A stretch of 40,083 nt of DNA, from positions 1 through 40,083 of the forward strand of contig JAGOAJ010000025.1 in the NCBI GenBank assembly GCA_017983955.1, given 5' to 3'. Every line of letters starts with the position of its first letter. Within the stretch, counting starts at the first letter, position 1. Below, one piece after another: positions 32,662-40,083 of this stretch. The DNA comes from Burkholderiaceae bacterium (GTDB taxonomy: Bacteria; Pseudomonadota; Gammaproteobacteria; Burkholderiales; Burkholderiaceae_B). The position numbers and the translations under genes were made by a program. The notes beneath the pieces are model-generated. The model saw only the letters and a list, made by a program, of their open reading frames with translations. It did no database searches and had not been told where the DNA came from.

Positions 32662-33884
32662 ACCCCGTAAAACAGCCTGAATCCTCATTTCTGGCGCAAC
32701 GTGTACTTAGCGCCAAACCCTCGGCCACTAAGGAAATGACTCGCTTGGGCAATCAGCTTAAACAAGAAGGTCGCAGCATCATCGTTCTTAGCCAGGGCGA
32801 ACCCGACTTTCCTACGCCCGAGCATGTTCGCACCGCCGCCAAAGCCGCAATTGATCGCAATGAATCTCGTTATACAGAAGTTGCTGGTACGCTTGCACTG
32901 CGTCAAGCGATAGTTCGAAAATTTGAACGTGACAACCAGCTGAGCTATAGCCCAGAGCAGATACAGGTTGGCTGCGGGGCTAAACAACTGCTGTACAACG
33001 CCTTGCAGGCCACCATCAGCACAGGCGACGAAGTGGTTATACCCACTCCCGCATGGGTCTCCTATCCTGAAATGGTGTTGCTGGCTGGTGGTCAGCCGGT
33101 GATTGTGCGATGCGGCGCCACCTCAGGTTTCAAAATCACGCCTCAGCAACTGGAGGCTGCCATTACCCCACGCACCAAATGGCTGATGCTGAACTCCCCA
33201 TCCAATCCCAGTGGCTCAGTCTATAGCTCCGACGAACTAGCCGCATTGGCCGACGTCTTGCTGCGTCATCCCCAGGTCTGGGTCATGGCCGACGATATCT
33301 ACGAAAAAATCCGTTACGACGACTCGCCATTTGCCACCATGGCAGCTGTCGCCCCGGAATTAGCCTGCCGCACCCTGACTATCAACGGTGTTTCCAAAGC
33401 CTATGCCATGACGGGCTGGCGCGTAGGGTATGGAGCTGGGCCATTGGAACTGATCAAGGCAATGAACCTGGTGCAGTCGCAATCAACTTCCCACACCAGC
33501 TCCATCAGCCAAGCGGCGTCGATCGCTGCTCTGGATGGGCCCATGGATTTTCTGGAAGGCTTCATCAATACCTTCCGCTCGCGCCGCGACATGGTCGTCA
33601 TGGCATTGCGTCAGATTGAAGGTATGGAGTGCAATCTCCCGGCTGGCGCCTTCTACGCTTTTCCAAACTGCCAAGGCCTGCTGGGGCGCCGCGACCAGGC
33701 CAATAACCTGATAGCGACTGACACCGATCTAGCGCTATATCTGCTGCGTGAAGCGGAGGTTGCGATCGTGCCGGGCTCCGCCTTCGAGTTACCCGGTCAC
33801 TTGCGCCTATCGTACGCGGCATCTGACGACGACCTGAAGATCGCCATGGTGCGTATTGCCGCCGCCTGCGCGCTGCTGCGATAA
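32658..33884 (+). CDS. Class I PLP aminotransferase, probable phosphonoalanine transaminase
   Basis: 408-residue fold-type I aminotransferase of the aspartate aminotransferase superfamily. Pyridoxal phosphate would bind Lys247 in NGVSKAYAMTGWRVGYGAG; Asp213 and Tyr217 region (ADDIYEKIRYD) and NSPSNPSG (179-186) are cofactor and substrate contacts. Start ATG 32658 overlaps the permease stop and follows AGGGA. By context it should convert L-phosphonoalanine (2-amino-3-phosphonopropionate) to phosphonopyruvate, the substrate of the hydrolase encoded 42 bases downstream; in Variovorax sp. Pal2 a transaminase has this role. Alone, the sequence would only say aromatic/aspartate-type aminotransferase. 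Confidence 0.9.
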   Translation: MNPVKQPESSFLAQRVLSAKPSATKEMTRLGNQLKQEGRSIIVLSQGEPDFPTPEHVRTAAKAAIDRNESRYTEVAGTLALRQAIVRKFERDNQLSYSPEQIQVGCGAKQLLYNALQATISTGDEVVIPTPAWVSYPEMVLLAGGQPVIVRCGATSGFKITPQQLEAAITPRTKWLMLNSPSNPSGSVYSSDELAALADVLLRHPQVWVMADDIYEKIRYDDSPFATMAAVAPELACRTLTINGVSKAYAMTGWRVGYGAGPLELIKAMNLVQSQSTSHTSSISQAASIAALDGPMDFLEGFINTFRSRRDMVVMALRQIEGMECNLPAGAFYAFPNCQGLLGRRDQANNLIATDTDLALYLLREAEVAIVPGSAFELPGHLRLSYAASDDDLKIAMVRIAAACALLR

Positions 33885-33926
33885 ATCACCCTCTCTCTAA
33901 TTCAGCCCAATGCAAAGGCTTATCAC

Positions 33927-34799
33927 ATGAACAAAAATCAGACGCTACGTCACTCATTGTCCCAGGGCAAGCTGTTCACCGCCATGTCCGCACACAACCC
34001 CTTGGCCGCCAAACTGGCCGAAGAGGCCGGTTTCAATGGCATCTGGGGCAGTGGTTTCGAACTGTCCGCCAGCTATGCCGTGCCCGACGCCAATATCCTG
34101 TCCATGGGCACCCATCTGGAAATGATGCGCGCCATTGCAGCTACCATATCTATCCCCCTGATTGCCGACGTAGACACTGGCTTTGGCAATGCCGTCAATG
34201 TCAGCTACATCGTGCCTCAATACGAGGCGGCTGGCGCCTCGGCTATTGTGATGGAAGACAAAACCTATCCCAAGGACACCAGCCTGCGCGCTAACGCCCG
34301 TCAGGAACTGGTGCGTATAGAAGAGTTCCAAGGCAAGGTTGAGGCGGCTGCAGCAGCACGCCAAGATAAAGACTTTGTGATTGTTGCCCGCACTGAAGCA
34401 CTCATCGCCGGTTTGGGCCAGGATGTCGCGCTTGAACGCGCTTTGGCCTACGTAGCAGCTGGCGCTGACGCGATCCTGATCCATTCGAAACAAAAAACAC
34501 CCGATGAAATTCTGCGCTTTGTTGACGCCTGGAATGGCAAGGTACCTTTGGTGCTAGTGCCCACAGCCTACCCCCAACTAACGGAAGCCGACGTACAGGC
34601 TCTGGGAAAAGTAGGTGTCGTCATTTATGGCAATCATGCCATCCGTGGGGCCGTCGAAGGCATGCGCCGCGTCTTTGCGCAAATTCGACGCGACGGCGGC
34701 ATACGTGATGCCGATCAAACTCTACCCACCGTCAAAGAAATCATCGCCCTGCAAGGGGATGAAAAAATGCGAGACATTGAGGCCAGATTCCTTCGCTAA
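33927..34799 (+). CDS. pphA: Phosphonopyruvate hydrolase
   Basis: 290-residue TIM-barrel enzyme of the PEP mutase/isocitrate lyase superfamily that hydrolyses 3-phosphonopyruvate to pyruvate and phosphate. It matches Variovorax Pal2 phosphonopyruvate hydrolase in length and almost line by line from memory (TAMSAHNPLAAKLAEEAGFN, GIWGSGFELSASYAVPDANI, HLEMMRAIAATISIPLIADV, IRRDGGIR). Diagnostic: in the active-site gating loop EDKTYPKDTSLR the residue is Thr118, at the same number as the Variovorax enzyme's Thr118; PEP mutase has Asn (PKTNS) there. Mg2+ ligands Asp81, Asp83 region and Glu110 are intact. Last gene of the operon, before a strong terminator. Isocitrate lyase or methylisocitrate lyase is excluded by the lack of their KKCGH signature. 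Confidence 0.93.
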   Translation: MNKNQTLRHSLSQGKLFTAMSAHNPLAAKLAEEAGFNGIWGSGFELSASYAVPDANILSMGTHLEMMRAIAATISIPLIADVDTGFGNAVNVSYIVPQYEAAGASAIVMEDKTYPKDTSLRANARQELVRIEEFQGKVEAAAAARQDKDFVIVARTEALIAGLGQDVALERALAYVAAGADAILIHSKQKTPDEILRFVDAWNGKVPLVLVPTAYPQLTEADVQALGKVGVVIYGNHAIRGAVEGMRRVFAQIRRDGGIRDADQTLPTVKEIIALQGDEKMRDIEARFLR

Positions 34800-34832
34800 C
34801 GGTGTCAATACCAACACCTAGCAGCGAAAAAG

Positions 34833-34862
34833 AAAAAGCCCTGTATAAACAGGGCTTTTTCT
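34833..34862. terminator. Bidirectional terminator between pphA and tRNA-Ser
   Basis: A perfect 12-bp stem AAAAAGCCCTGT/ACAGGGCTTTTT with loop ATAA has T-runs in both directions; it ends the phosphonoalanine operon and the convergent tRNA-Ser transcript. Confidence 0.92.
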
Positions 34863-34872
34863 TGCTAATTAC

Positions 34873-34965
34873 TGGCGGAGATGGAGGGATTCGAACCCTC
34901 GATGCGGGTATAAGCCGCATGCTCCCTTAGCAGGGGAGTACCTTCAACCACTCGGCCACATCTCC
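34873..34965 (-). tRNA. tRNA-Ser (anticodon GCT)
   Basis: 93 bases with encoded CCA and the long variable arm of a class II tRNA. On the minus strand the acceptor stem GGAGATG pairs with CATCTCC; the anticodon stem CTCCC/GGGAG encloses loop CTGCTAA (anticodon GCT, reading AGC/AGU); the variable arm forms GCATGCGGC...GCCGC-type pairing; the T arm has GGGTTCGAATCCC. No convincing -35/-10 pair was found upstream. Confidence 0.96.
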
Positions 34966-35117
34966 GAAACAGGCCGCCATTCTAGCACGATAAAAAGATT
35001 GTTTGGCGCGGCCAGCCCATATTCCCCATAAACATTCATATTCAGGTAAAGTTTCGCCCTGCAATCATCGGTGTGGGGCCCTGCCCCAGCCTTTATAAAA
35101 ATTTCTGGAGTATTTCA

Positions 35118-36437
35118 ATGAATGCGGTTGTCGCTGCAGTCGTCATTATGCTGATTCTCAGCTTGTGTCGCATACATGTGGTCATGGCATTAATTATCGG
35201 CGCGCTAACCGGCGGGCTATTGGGCGGCATGGGCATTAGCGGCACGCTGGCGGCATTTAATAAAGGCTTGGGTGGTGGGGCTACCGTGGCTCTGTCTTAT
35301 GCCTTGCTGGGGGCGTTTGCCGTGGCTATCGCCAAGTCCGGGATAGCCCATGCATTGGCCGACAAAATATTGTCCATGGTAGGCAAGAAAAGTGGCACGG
35401 GGACTGAAACTGTTAAATGGTTGCTAATTTTGCTGCTGTTGGCTGCGGCGGTTTCTTCGCAAAACATTCTACCTATACATATCGCCTTTATTCCCTTGCT
35501 AATACCGCCACTGCTGTATGTGATGGCACGGCTACAACTGGATAGGCGCTTGGTGGCCTGCGTACTGACATTTGGTCTGATCACGCCGTATATGTTTCTG
35601 CCAGTGGGTTTTGGCGGTATTTTCCTTAACGATATTTTGCTGGCCAACGTAGCCAAGTCTGGCGTAGACGTGACAGGCGTCAGCGTGATGCGTGCCATGG
35701 GCATTCCTGCCTTGGGCATGGTGGTGGGTCTGCTGGTTGCAGTCTTGTTCAGCTACCGCAAAAAGCGTGTGTACAACGTTGAACAGATAGGGAAAACCGA
35801 AGAGATCACCGCCACCTATAACCTGAAAAGCTTGCTGGCTGCTGGGGCGGCCGTGATTACGGCCTTCGTGGTTCAGCTGTGGCTGGATTCCATGATTATG
35901 GGTGCTTTGGCGGGGTTTGTGCTGTTTTCGCTAACTCGTGTGGTGCGCTGGAAAGAAGCTGACGATTTGTTTACCGAAGGTATGAAGATGATGGCCATGA
36001 TAGGCTTCATCATGATTGCAGCGTCGGGCTTTGCCGAGGTCATGCGCGCCACTGGCGAAGTTCAAACCTTGGTAGATGCGTCCGCAGTATGGATAGGCGA
36101 CAGCAAGGCGCTTGGGGCTTTTCTAATGCTGGTGGTCGGCTTATTGGTGACTATGGGCATAGGCTCGTCGTTTTCGACCGTGCCAATTATTGCGGCTATC
36201 TTTGTGCCGCTGGCAGTGCAACTGGGCTTTGGGCCGCTGGCTATAGTCAGCATCGTTGGTACTGCAGGCGCTCTGGGGGACGCGGGTTCACCGGCATCAG
36301 ACTCTACGCTGGGACCGACCTCGGGGTTGAACGTGGACGGACAACACAACCACATCTGGGATACCGTGGTGCCTACCTTCCTGCATTACAACCTGCCGCT
36401 GCTGGCCTTTGGCTGGGTGGCGGCAATGATACTGTAA
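35118..36437 (+). CDS. Na+/H+ antiporter family (NhaC-like) membrane protein
   Basis: 439-residue integral membrane protein with about 11-12 helices, similar to the Haemophilus HI1107-type Na+/H+ antiporter group. Visible motifs: [57 protein letters not shown]-type opening (in pieces), [57 protein letters not shown] and the conserved [24 protein letters not shown]. Start ATG 35118 has GGAG eight bases upstream; an in-frame start at 35073 is less likely and would read through a small leader hairpin (TGGGGC/GCCCCA at 35074-35088). Transported ion is inferred from family only; amino acid antiport is an alternative. Confidence 0.88.
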   Translation: MNAVVAAVVIMLILSLCRIHVVMALIIGALTGGLLGGMGISGTLAAFNKGLGGGATVALSYALLGAFAVAIAKSGIAHALADKILSMVGKKSGTGTETVKWLLILLLLAAAVSSQNILPIHIAFIPLLIPPLLYVMARLQLDRRLVACVLTFGLITPYMFLPVGFGGIFLNDILLANVAKSGVDVTGVSVMRAMGIPALGMVVGLLVAVLFSYRKKRVYNVEQIGKTEEITATYNLKSLLAAGAAVITAFVVQLWLDSMIMGALAGFVLFSLTRVVRWKEADDLFTEGMKMMAMIGFIMIAASGFAEVMRATGEVQTLVDASAVWIGDSKALGAFLMLVVGLLVTMGIGSSFSTVPIIAAIFVPLAVQLGFGPLAIVSIVGTAGALGDAGSPASDSTLGPTSGLNVDGQHNHIWDTVVPTFLHYNLPLLAFGWVAAMIL

Positions 36438-36458
36438 GGCTCAAAGCGCCACAAAAAC

Positions 36459-36497
36459 AAACGGGGGTCACAAACTACTAGTCTGTGACCCCCGTTT
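36459..36497. terminator. Bidirectional terminator between antiporter gene and lysC
   Basis: A perfect 14-bp stem AAACGGGGGTCACA/TGTGACCCCCGTTT with an 11-base loop lies between the two convergent stop codons. Confidence 0.88.
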
Positions 36498-36511
36498 CAT
36501 AACCACGTCGC

Positions 36512-37786
36512 TTAAGTCGACAATGGATTACTGTTTTCCTGATCCAGACCAAACGCCTTGTGCAGGGCGCGCACGGCCAGTTCCATGTACTTGTCGTTGA
36601 TGATGACCGAGGTCTTGATTTCGCTGGTGCTGATCATCTGGATATTGATGCCCTCTTCGGACAACGTACGGAACATTAAGCTGGCCACGCCTACGTGGCT
36701 GCGCATGCCTATACCCACGATGGATACCTTGCACACCTTGTCATCAGACACGATTTCAGCTGCGCCTACAGCAGGTGCTATCTGATTTTTCAGCAGGTCC
36801 AGGGTACGCGCAAAGTCGTTACGGTTGACGGTGAACGAGAAATCCGTTGTGCCATCGACCGATTGGTTCTGCAATATCATGTCCACGTCAATATTGGCCG
36901 CAGCCACTGGGCCCAAAATTGAATAGGCCACACCGGGGGTGTCAGGCACGGCCAACAGGGTAAGTTTGGCTTCGTCACGACTAAAGGCTATGCCTGAAAC
37001 AACAGCTGCTTCCATTTTCTGATCTTCCTCGAAAGTAATAAGGGTGCCGGAAATTTTTTCCTCTTCTACCGGTAACATTGGGTCAGTCAGCGAAGACAAG
37101 ACCCGTACCGGGACACGGTATTTCCCGGCGAACTCCACAGAGCGAATTTGCAGCACTTTAGAGCCCAGCGAGGCCAGTTCCAGCATTTCCTCGAAGGACA
37201 CCACATTCATACGGCGTGCTTCTGGAACGACGCGGGGATCCGTGGTGTAGACCCCATCGACATCGGTGAAGATTAGGCATTCGTCAGCCTTCAAGGCTGC
37301 CGCCATAGCCACAGCCGAGGTATCGGAACCGCCACGGCCTAAGGTGGTAATGTGGCCGTCTTCGTCTATGCCTTGAAAGCCAGTAACTATGACCACACGG
37401 CCAGCGTCCAGATCGGCACGCACGCGGGTGTCGTCTATGGATTTAATACGGGCGCGCGTGTAGGACGAGTCGGTACGCACTGGCACTTGCCAACCGGCGT
37501 AGCTTCTGGCTGGCACGCCCTGGGACATCAGTGCCATGGCTAGCAAGGCGCTGCTGGCCTGCTCGCCGGTCGAGGCGAGCATATCCAGCTCGCGGCTATC
37601 GGGTTGGGGGGAAATTTCCTTGGCCAAGCCCAGCAGACGGTTGGTTTCACCGGACATGGCCGACGGCACCACCACCACCTGATGACCTGCGGCATGCCAT
37701 TTGGCCACCCGCCGCGCGACATTCTGTATGCGCTCGACCGAGCCCATAGAGGTGCCGCCATACTTATGAACAATCACGGACATCAT
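36512..37786 (-). CDS. lysC: Aspartate kinase
   Basis: 424-residue cytosolic kinase for the first step of lysine, methionine, threonine and isoleucine synthesis and of the diaminopimelate cell-wall precursor. The N-terminal VHKYGGTSMGSVERI is the substrate/nucleotide signature; FTDVDGVYTTDPRVVPEARR is in the kinase domain; two ACT domains (about 265-420) give allosteric feedback by lysine and/or threonine. ATG 37786 and the next codon ATG 37783 are equally plausible starts; GAG is the only upstream help. It follows tilS by 91 bases in the conserved accA-tilS-lysC order. No lysine riboswitch was seen in the leader. Confidence 0.95.
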   Translation of the reverse strand: MMSVIVHKYGGTSMGSVERIQNVARRVAKWHAAGHQVVVVPSAMSGETNRLLGLAKEISPQPDSRELDMLASTGEQASSALLAMALMSQGVPARSYAGWQVPVRTDSSYTRARIKSIDDTRVRADLDAGRVVIVTGFQGIDEDGHITTLGRGGSDTSAVAMAAALKADECLIFTDVDGVYTTDPRVVPEARRMNVVSFEEMLELASLGSKVLQIRSVEFAGKYRVPVRVLSSLTDPMLPVEEEKISGTLITFEEDQKMEAAVVSGIAFSRDEAKLTLLAVPDTPGVAYSILGPVAAANIDVDMILQNQSVDGTTDFSFTVNRNDFARTLDLLKNQIAPAVGAAEIVSDDKVCKVSIVGIGMRSHVGVASLMFRTLSEEGINIQMISTSEIKTSVIINDKYMELAVRALHKAFGLDQENSNPLST

Positions 37787-37877
37787 TTACTCTGTATAAA
37801 GTGATACTGCGTACAAAACAGACCGGACATAATCACACGCCCGCCAAGCAAAACGGTATATTTTAGCGTTTTTAGCC

Positions 37878-38954
37878 CTAGACGTTTTTCACAGCCACCT
37901 GGCCACCATCCTTCACTATCACCCTGCCCCTGATGCAGCTTATTTGAGCGCCAGCGTGCCTCATGGTCAGTTGTCTATCATGGCCCAAGGCGTGTAAACC
38001 ACGCAATTGCCGCATTAGTTCCTGCAGCTTGGCGTCTGACGGCATGCCCAGCCCGGCCTGTGCCAGCCACCAGCGCAGCACCAGTGCTTGACGGGCCGGT
38101 GTCAGCAAACGCCATAAGGCCAATGAGAAATTTTTAGCATCGCTATCCGGGGCAAGGCCGGCAAAGTCGCTGGCAGCGACTTCATCCAGAACGCTGCTGG
38201 CCTGGGCGCTTTGTCGCGCATGACGCGCCAAAGCAGCCTGCCAACCTGGCCAGCGTTCATTCAAGGCCGGGGTCAGGCGCTCGCGTACCGCCCCGCGGGT
38301 GTAGTCATCGCTGTGATTAGTTGGGTCGTGTACCGGCGTCCAAGCAGTGGCCTGCTCGAAGACCTTGGCCTGCTTCAGTATCCGTGCACGATCCACATCC
38401 AACCAAGGGCGTACATAGTTGATACCGAGTCGGTGGCTTAAGGGCGCCATGGCAGCCAACCCCGTCGGTCCTGAACCCCGTAGCAGACGCAAAATAACGG
38501 TTTCCGCCTGGTCGTCACGGTGATGCGCCAGCAATATGTGTTGCACGCCTATTTGCTGGGCCATAGCGGAAAAGGCTTGATAGCGCGCATCGCGGGCCGC
38601 CGCTTCCATACCCTTGCCGGCGGTCAGATCCACCTGCACCCTGTGGCTATGGCAAGGCAAACCCAGTTTATGCGCCAGATCATGCACATGATCGCGCCAC
38701 CCCGAGGCAGGCGCTTGTAAGCCATGATGTATATGCAAGCAGTGCAGCACGATGTTGGCGCTACGGGCATACGCCGCAGCATGTAACGCCAGCATGGCCG
38801 AATCAACGCCGCCACTTAAAGCGACGGCGATCTGTAATGGGCGCTGTGGCAAAGCGACTATCGCATTTGCAATAGGCCGGATCAGCGTCGGATCACACCA
38901 ACTAGTGTCCAGCGCCCCCGGCTGCTTAGCTGCGTGCTTCCTGGAATCGGCCAT
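37878..38954 (-). CDS. tilS: tRNA(Ile)-lysidine synthase
   Basis: 358-residue ATP-dependent enzyme that turns C34 of the minor tRNA-Ile (anticodon CAU) into lysidine, so that it decodes AUA rather than AUG. The PP-loop SGGVDS is at 47-52, followed by LHIHHGLQ and the [23 protein letters not shown] stretch; the C-terminal part is the shorter substrate-binding domain. Start ATG 38954 lies inside the end of accA (29-base overlap), so translation is probably coupled. It is essential wherever AUA codons are used, and they look frequent here. Confidence 0.95.
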   Translation of the reverse strand: MADSRKHAAKQPGALDTSWCDPTLIRPIANAIVALPQRPLQIAVALSGGVDSAMLALHAAAYARSANIVLHCLHIHHGLQAPASGWRDHVHDLAHKLGLPCHSHRVQVDLTAGKGMEAAARDARYQAFSAMAQQIGVQHILLAHHRDDQAETVILRLLRGSGPTGLAAMAPLSHRLGINYVRPWLDVDRARILKQAKVFEQATAWTPVHDPTNHSDDYTRGAVRERLTPALNERWPGWQAALARHARQSAQASSVLDEVAASDFAGLAPDSDAKNFSLALWRLLTPARQALVLRWWLAQAGLGMPSDAKLQELMRQLRGLHALGHDRQLTMRHAGAQISCIRGRVIVKDGGQVAVKNV

Positions 38955-39891
38955 AGGACATCAGACGGTCTACTCGTTGCTGGACCAACTGCTGCGCCGA
39001 CATTCCGGATAATTGCCTAAGCGAATCGGCCAACGCGCGGCTTAGTTGTCTGGCCATAGTGACCGGGTCGCGATGCGCACCGCCTACAGGTTCATTGACG
39101 ATACGATCAACAAGCCCTAATTCTTTAAGGCGTGGCGCAGTAATAGCCAAGGCTTCTGCAGCCGTCGACGCTTTTTCAGGGCTGCGCCACAAGATGGACG
39201 CACAGCCTTCAGGGGAAATCACGGCATAAGTGGCGTATTGCAACATCATAACCACGTCGCCCACGGCCAGAGCCAGCGCGCCACCCGAACCACCCTCGCC
39301 TATGATGGTCGCAATAATGGGAACTTTGAGTTCCGCCATGGCGTACAGATTGTGCCCTATGGCTTCGGACTGTCCACGTTCTTCGGCACCTACGCCGGGA
39401 TAAGCACCGGGCGTATCCACAAAGGTAAATACTGGCAGCTGAAACTTTTCTGCCAGACGCATCAGGCGCAAGGCCTTGCGATAGCCTTCGGGGCGCGGCA
39501 TTCCAAAGTTACGCATAGCGCGTTCTTTGGTGTCCCGGCCTTTTTGATGACCTATCACCATGCAGGGCGTGCCGTTAAAGCGCGCCAAACCACCCACGAT
39601 GGCCAGGTCATCCGCAAACATGCGATCGCCGTGCAGTTCGTGGAAATCAGTGAAAATTTCACGTACATAATCCAGCGTATAGGGCCGCTGTGGATGACGT
39701 GCCACCAACGCCGTTTGCCACGACGTCAGTTTTGAATAGATATTTTTAGCAAGAGTCTGGTTCTTTTGCTGCAGCCGGCCGATTTCCTCAGAAATGTCGA
39801 CCGCAGAATCAGTTTGAACAAAGCGCAGCTGCTCGATCTTGTTTTCAAGCTCGGCAAGCGGCTGTTCAAATTCCAGGAAAGTATTACGCAT
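38926..39891 (-). CDS. accA: Acetyl-CoA carboxylase carboxyltransferase subunit alpha
   Basis: 321-residue subunit of the carboxyltransferase half of acetyl-CoA carboxylase (with AccD), the committed step of fatty acid synthesis. Opening [19 protein letters not shown], then [73 protein letters not shown] and [16 protein letters not shown] with the oxyanion glycines. Length equals the beta-proteobacterial norm. It begins 36 bases after the glycosylase gene and overlaps tilS, so the whole group is likely one transcript. Confidence 0.97.
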   Translation of the reverse strand: MRNTFLEFEQPLAELENKIEQLRFVQTDSAVDISEEIGRLQQKNQTLAKNIYSKLTSWQTALVARHPQRPYTLDYVREIFTDFHELHGDRMFADDLAIVGGLARFNGTPCMVIGHQKGRDTKERAMRNFGMPRPEGYRKALRLMRLAEKFQLPVFTFVDTPGAYPGVGAEERGQSEAIGHNLYAMAELKVPIIATIIGEGGSGGALALAVGDVVMMLQYATYAVISPEGCASILWRSPEKASTAAEALAITAPRLKELGLVDRIVNEPVGGAHRDPVTMARQLSRALADSLRQLSGMSAQQLVQQRVDRLMSYGRFQEARS

Positions 39892-39927
39892 AAGAGCTAG
39901 GTTTCCAAATTAGGACATGCAATTTTA

Positions 39928-40083
39928 TTAGTACTGGACAGCGGCAGGGTCAAGACTGCGCCACAAATACCAGGCAGCCACCGTGCGCCAAGGCGCCCAC
40001 GCCTGGGCAACCTCACGAGCCTCGAAACGTGAAACAGGCTCGCCACTGAAGTAGTGTAGCGAAATTGCCTTAAGTAGGCTTGC
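39928..40083 (-). CDS. AlkA-like (HhH-GPD) DNA-3-methyladenine glycosylase, C-terminal end
   Basis: Only the last 51 residues are inside the window; the gene continues past the right edge. The minus-strand frame reads KAISLHYFSGEPVSRFEA, then EVAQAWAPWRTVAAWYLWR and ends DPAAVQY before TAA. The W-x-PWR-x-x-AAWYLWR segment is the end of the HhH-GPD glycosylase domain in the DNA-3-methyladenine glycosylase II family. In Bordetella and relatives such a gene also lies just upstream of accA, which agrees. Confidence 0.8.
   Translation of the reverse strand, partial: ASLLKAISLHYFSGEPVSRFEAREVAQAWAPWRTVAAWYLWRSLDPAAVQY

Noticed and set aside
37787-37877. Lysine riboswitch or leader peptide in front of lysC
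   Set aside because: Only 91 bases separate tilS and lysC, with no suitable paired structure or lysine-rich leader frame.
1-40083. CRISPR arrays, insertion sequences, rRNA or replication origins
   Set aside because: No regularly spaced repeats, transposase motifs, rRNA sequence or DnaA-box clusters were noticed on either strand.

Overview
The window looks like a chromosomal stretch from a betaproteobacterium of the order Burkholderiales, most likely family Alcaligenaceae. Reasons: the run HhH-GPD glycosylase - accA - tilS - lysC near the right end follows the gene order I remember from Bordetella and relatives; tripartite TRAP uptake, an orphan LivK-type binding protein and an lldD-like oxidase are typical of that group; base composition looks only moderately GC-rich by eye. 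I cannot name the genus. No integrase, transposase, rRNA operon or CRISPR array was seen.

Layout. 1-4.9 kb: the N-terminal part of an AidB-like acyl-CoA dehydrogenase, a CorA-type transporter, a DUF423 membrane protein, an adenine/adenosine deaminase, a cold-shock protein, a 3-methyladenine DNA glycosylase and a DUF883 membrane-anchored protein. 4.9-7.4 kb: a chemoreceptor with a near-consensus sigma-28 promoter, a small secreted protein and tRNA-Arg(ACG). 7.4-12.1 kb: an L-lactate dehydrogenase-like flavoprotein, a PaaY/CaiE-like hexapeptide protein, a bile-acid:sodium-symporter-family transporter, the ribosome-rescue hydrolase ArfB and a secreted sorbosone-dehydrogenase-like beta-propeller. 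12.2-18.2 kb: a six-gene minus-strand operon (TRAP dctP-dctQ-dctM, FCD GntR regulator, DapA-family lyase, aldehyde dehydrogenase) with a 28-bp palindrome upstream that is a good candidate operator. 18.5-19.8 kb: an unrecognised protein with an exact 25-residue repeat. 19.8-23.6 kb: a SoxC/SoxD-type sulfite dehydrogenase pair, a host-attachment-family protein, a small membrane protein and a TMEM175-family channel homologue.

23.7-27.8 kb holds a divergent module: a carnitine-dehydrogenase/lambda-crystallin-like 3-hydroxyacid dehydrogenase plus an SDR on one strand, an orphan LivK-type binding protein plus a BKACE (DUF849) beta-keto-acid cleavage enzyme on the other. It reads as a pathway that imports a beta-hydroxy acid, oxidises it and cleaves the beta-keto acid. 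The substrate is unknown, and the BKACE lacks one expected metal-binding histidine.

27.9-34.8 kb is the clearest specialised system: a divergent LysR regulator, an ABC importer (binding protein, ATPase, fused double permease), a class I aminotransferase and a phosphonopyruvate hydrolase. The hydrolase carries Thr118, the residue that separates phosphonopyruvate hydrolase from PEP mutase. Together they would import phosphonoalanine (2-amino-3-phosphonopropionate), transaminate it to phosphonopyruvate and hydrolyse the C-P bond to pyruvate and phosphate.

34.8-40.1 kb: tRNA-Ser(GCT), a Na+/H+ antiporter-family protein, then housekeeping genes lysC, tilS, accA and the C-terminal end of an AlkA-like glycosylase. 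No gene-free stretch exceeds 300 bases.
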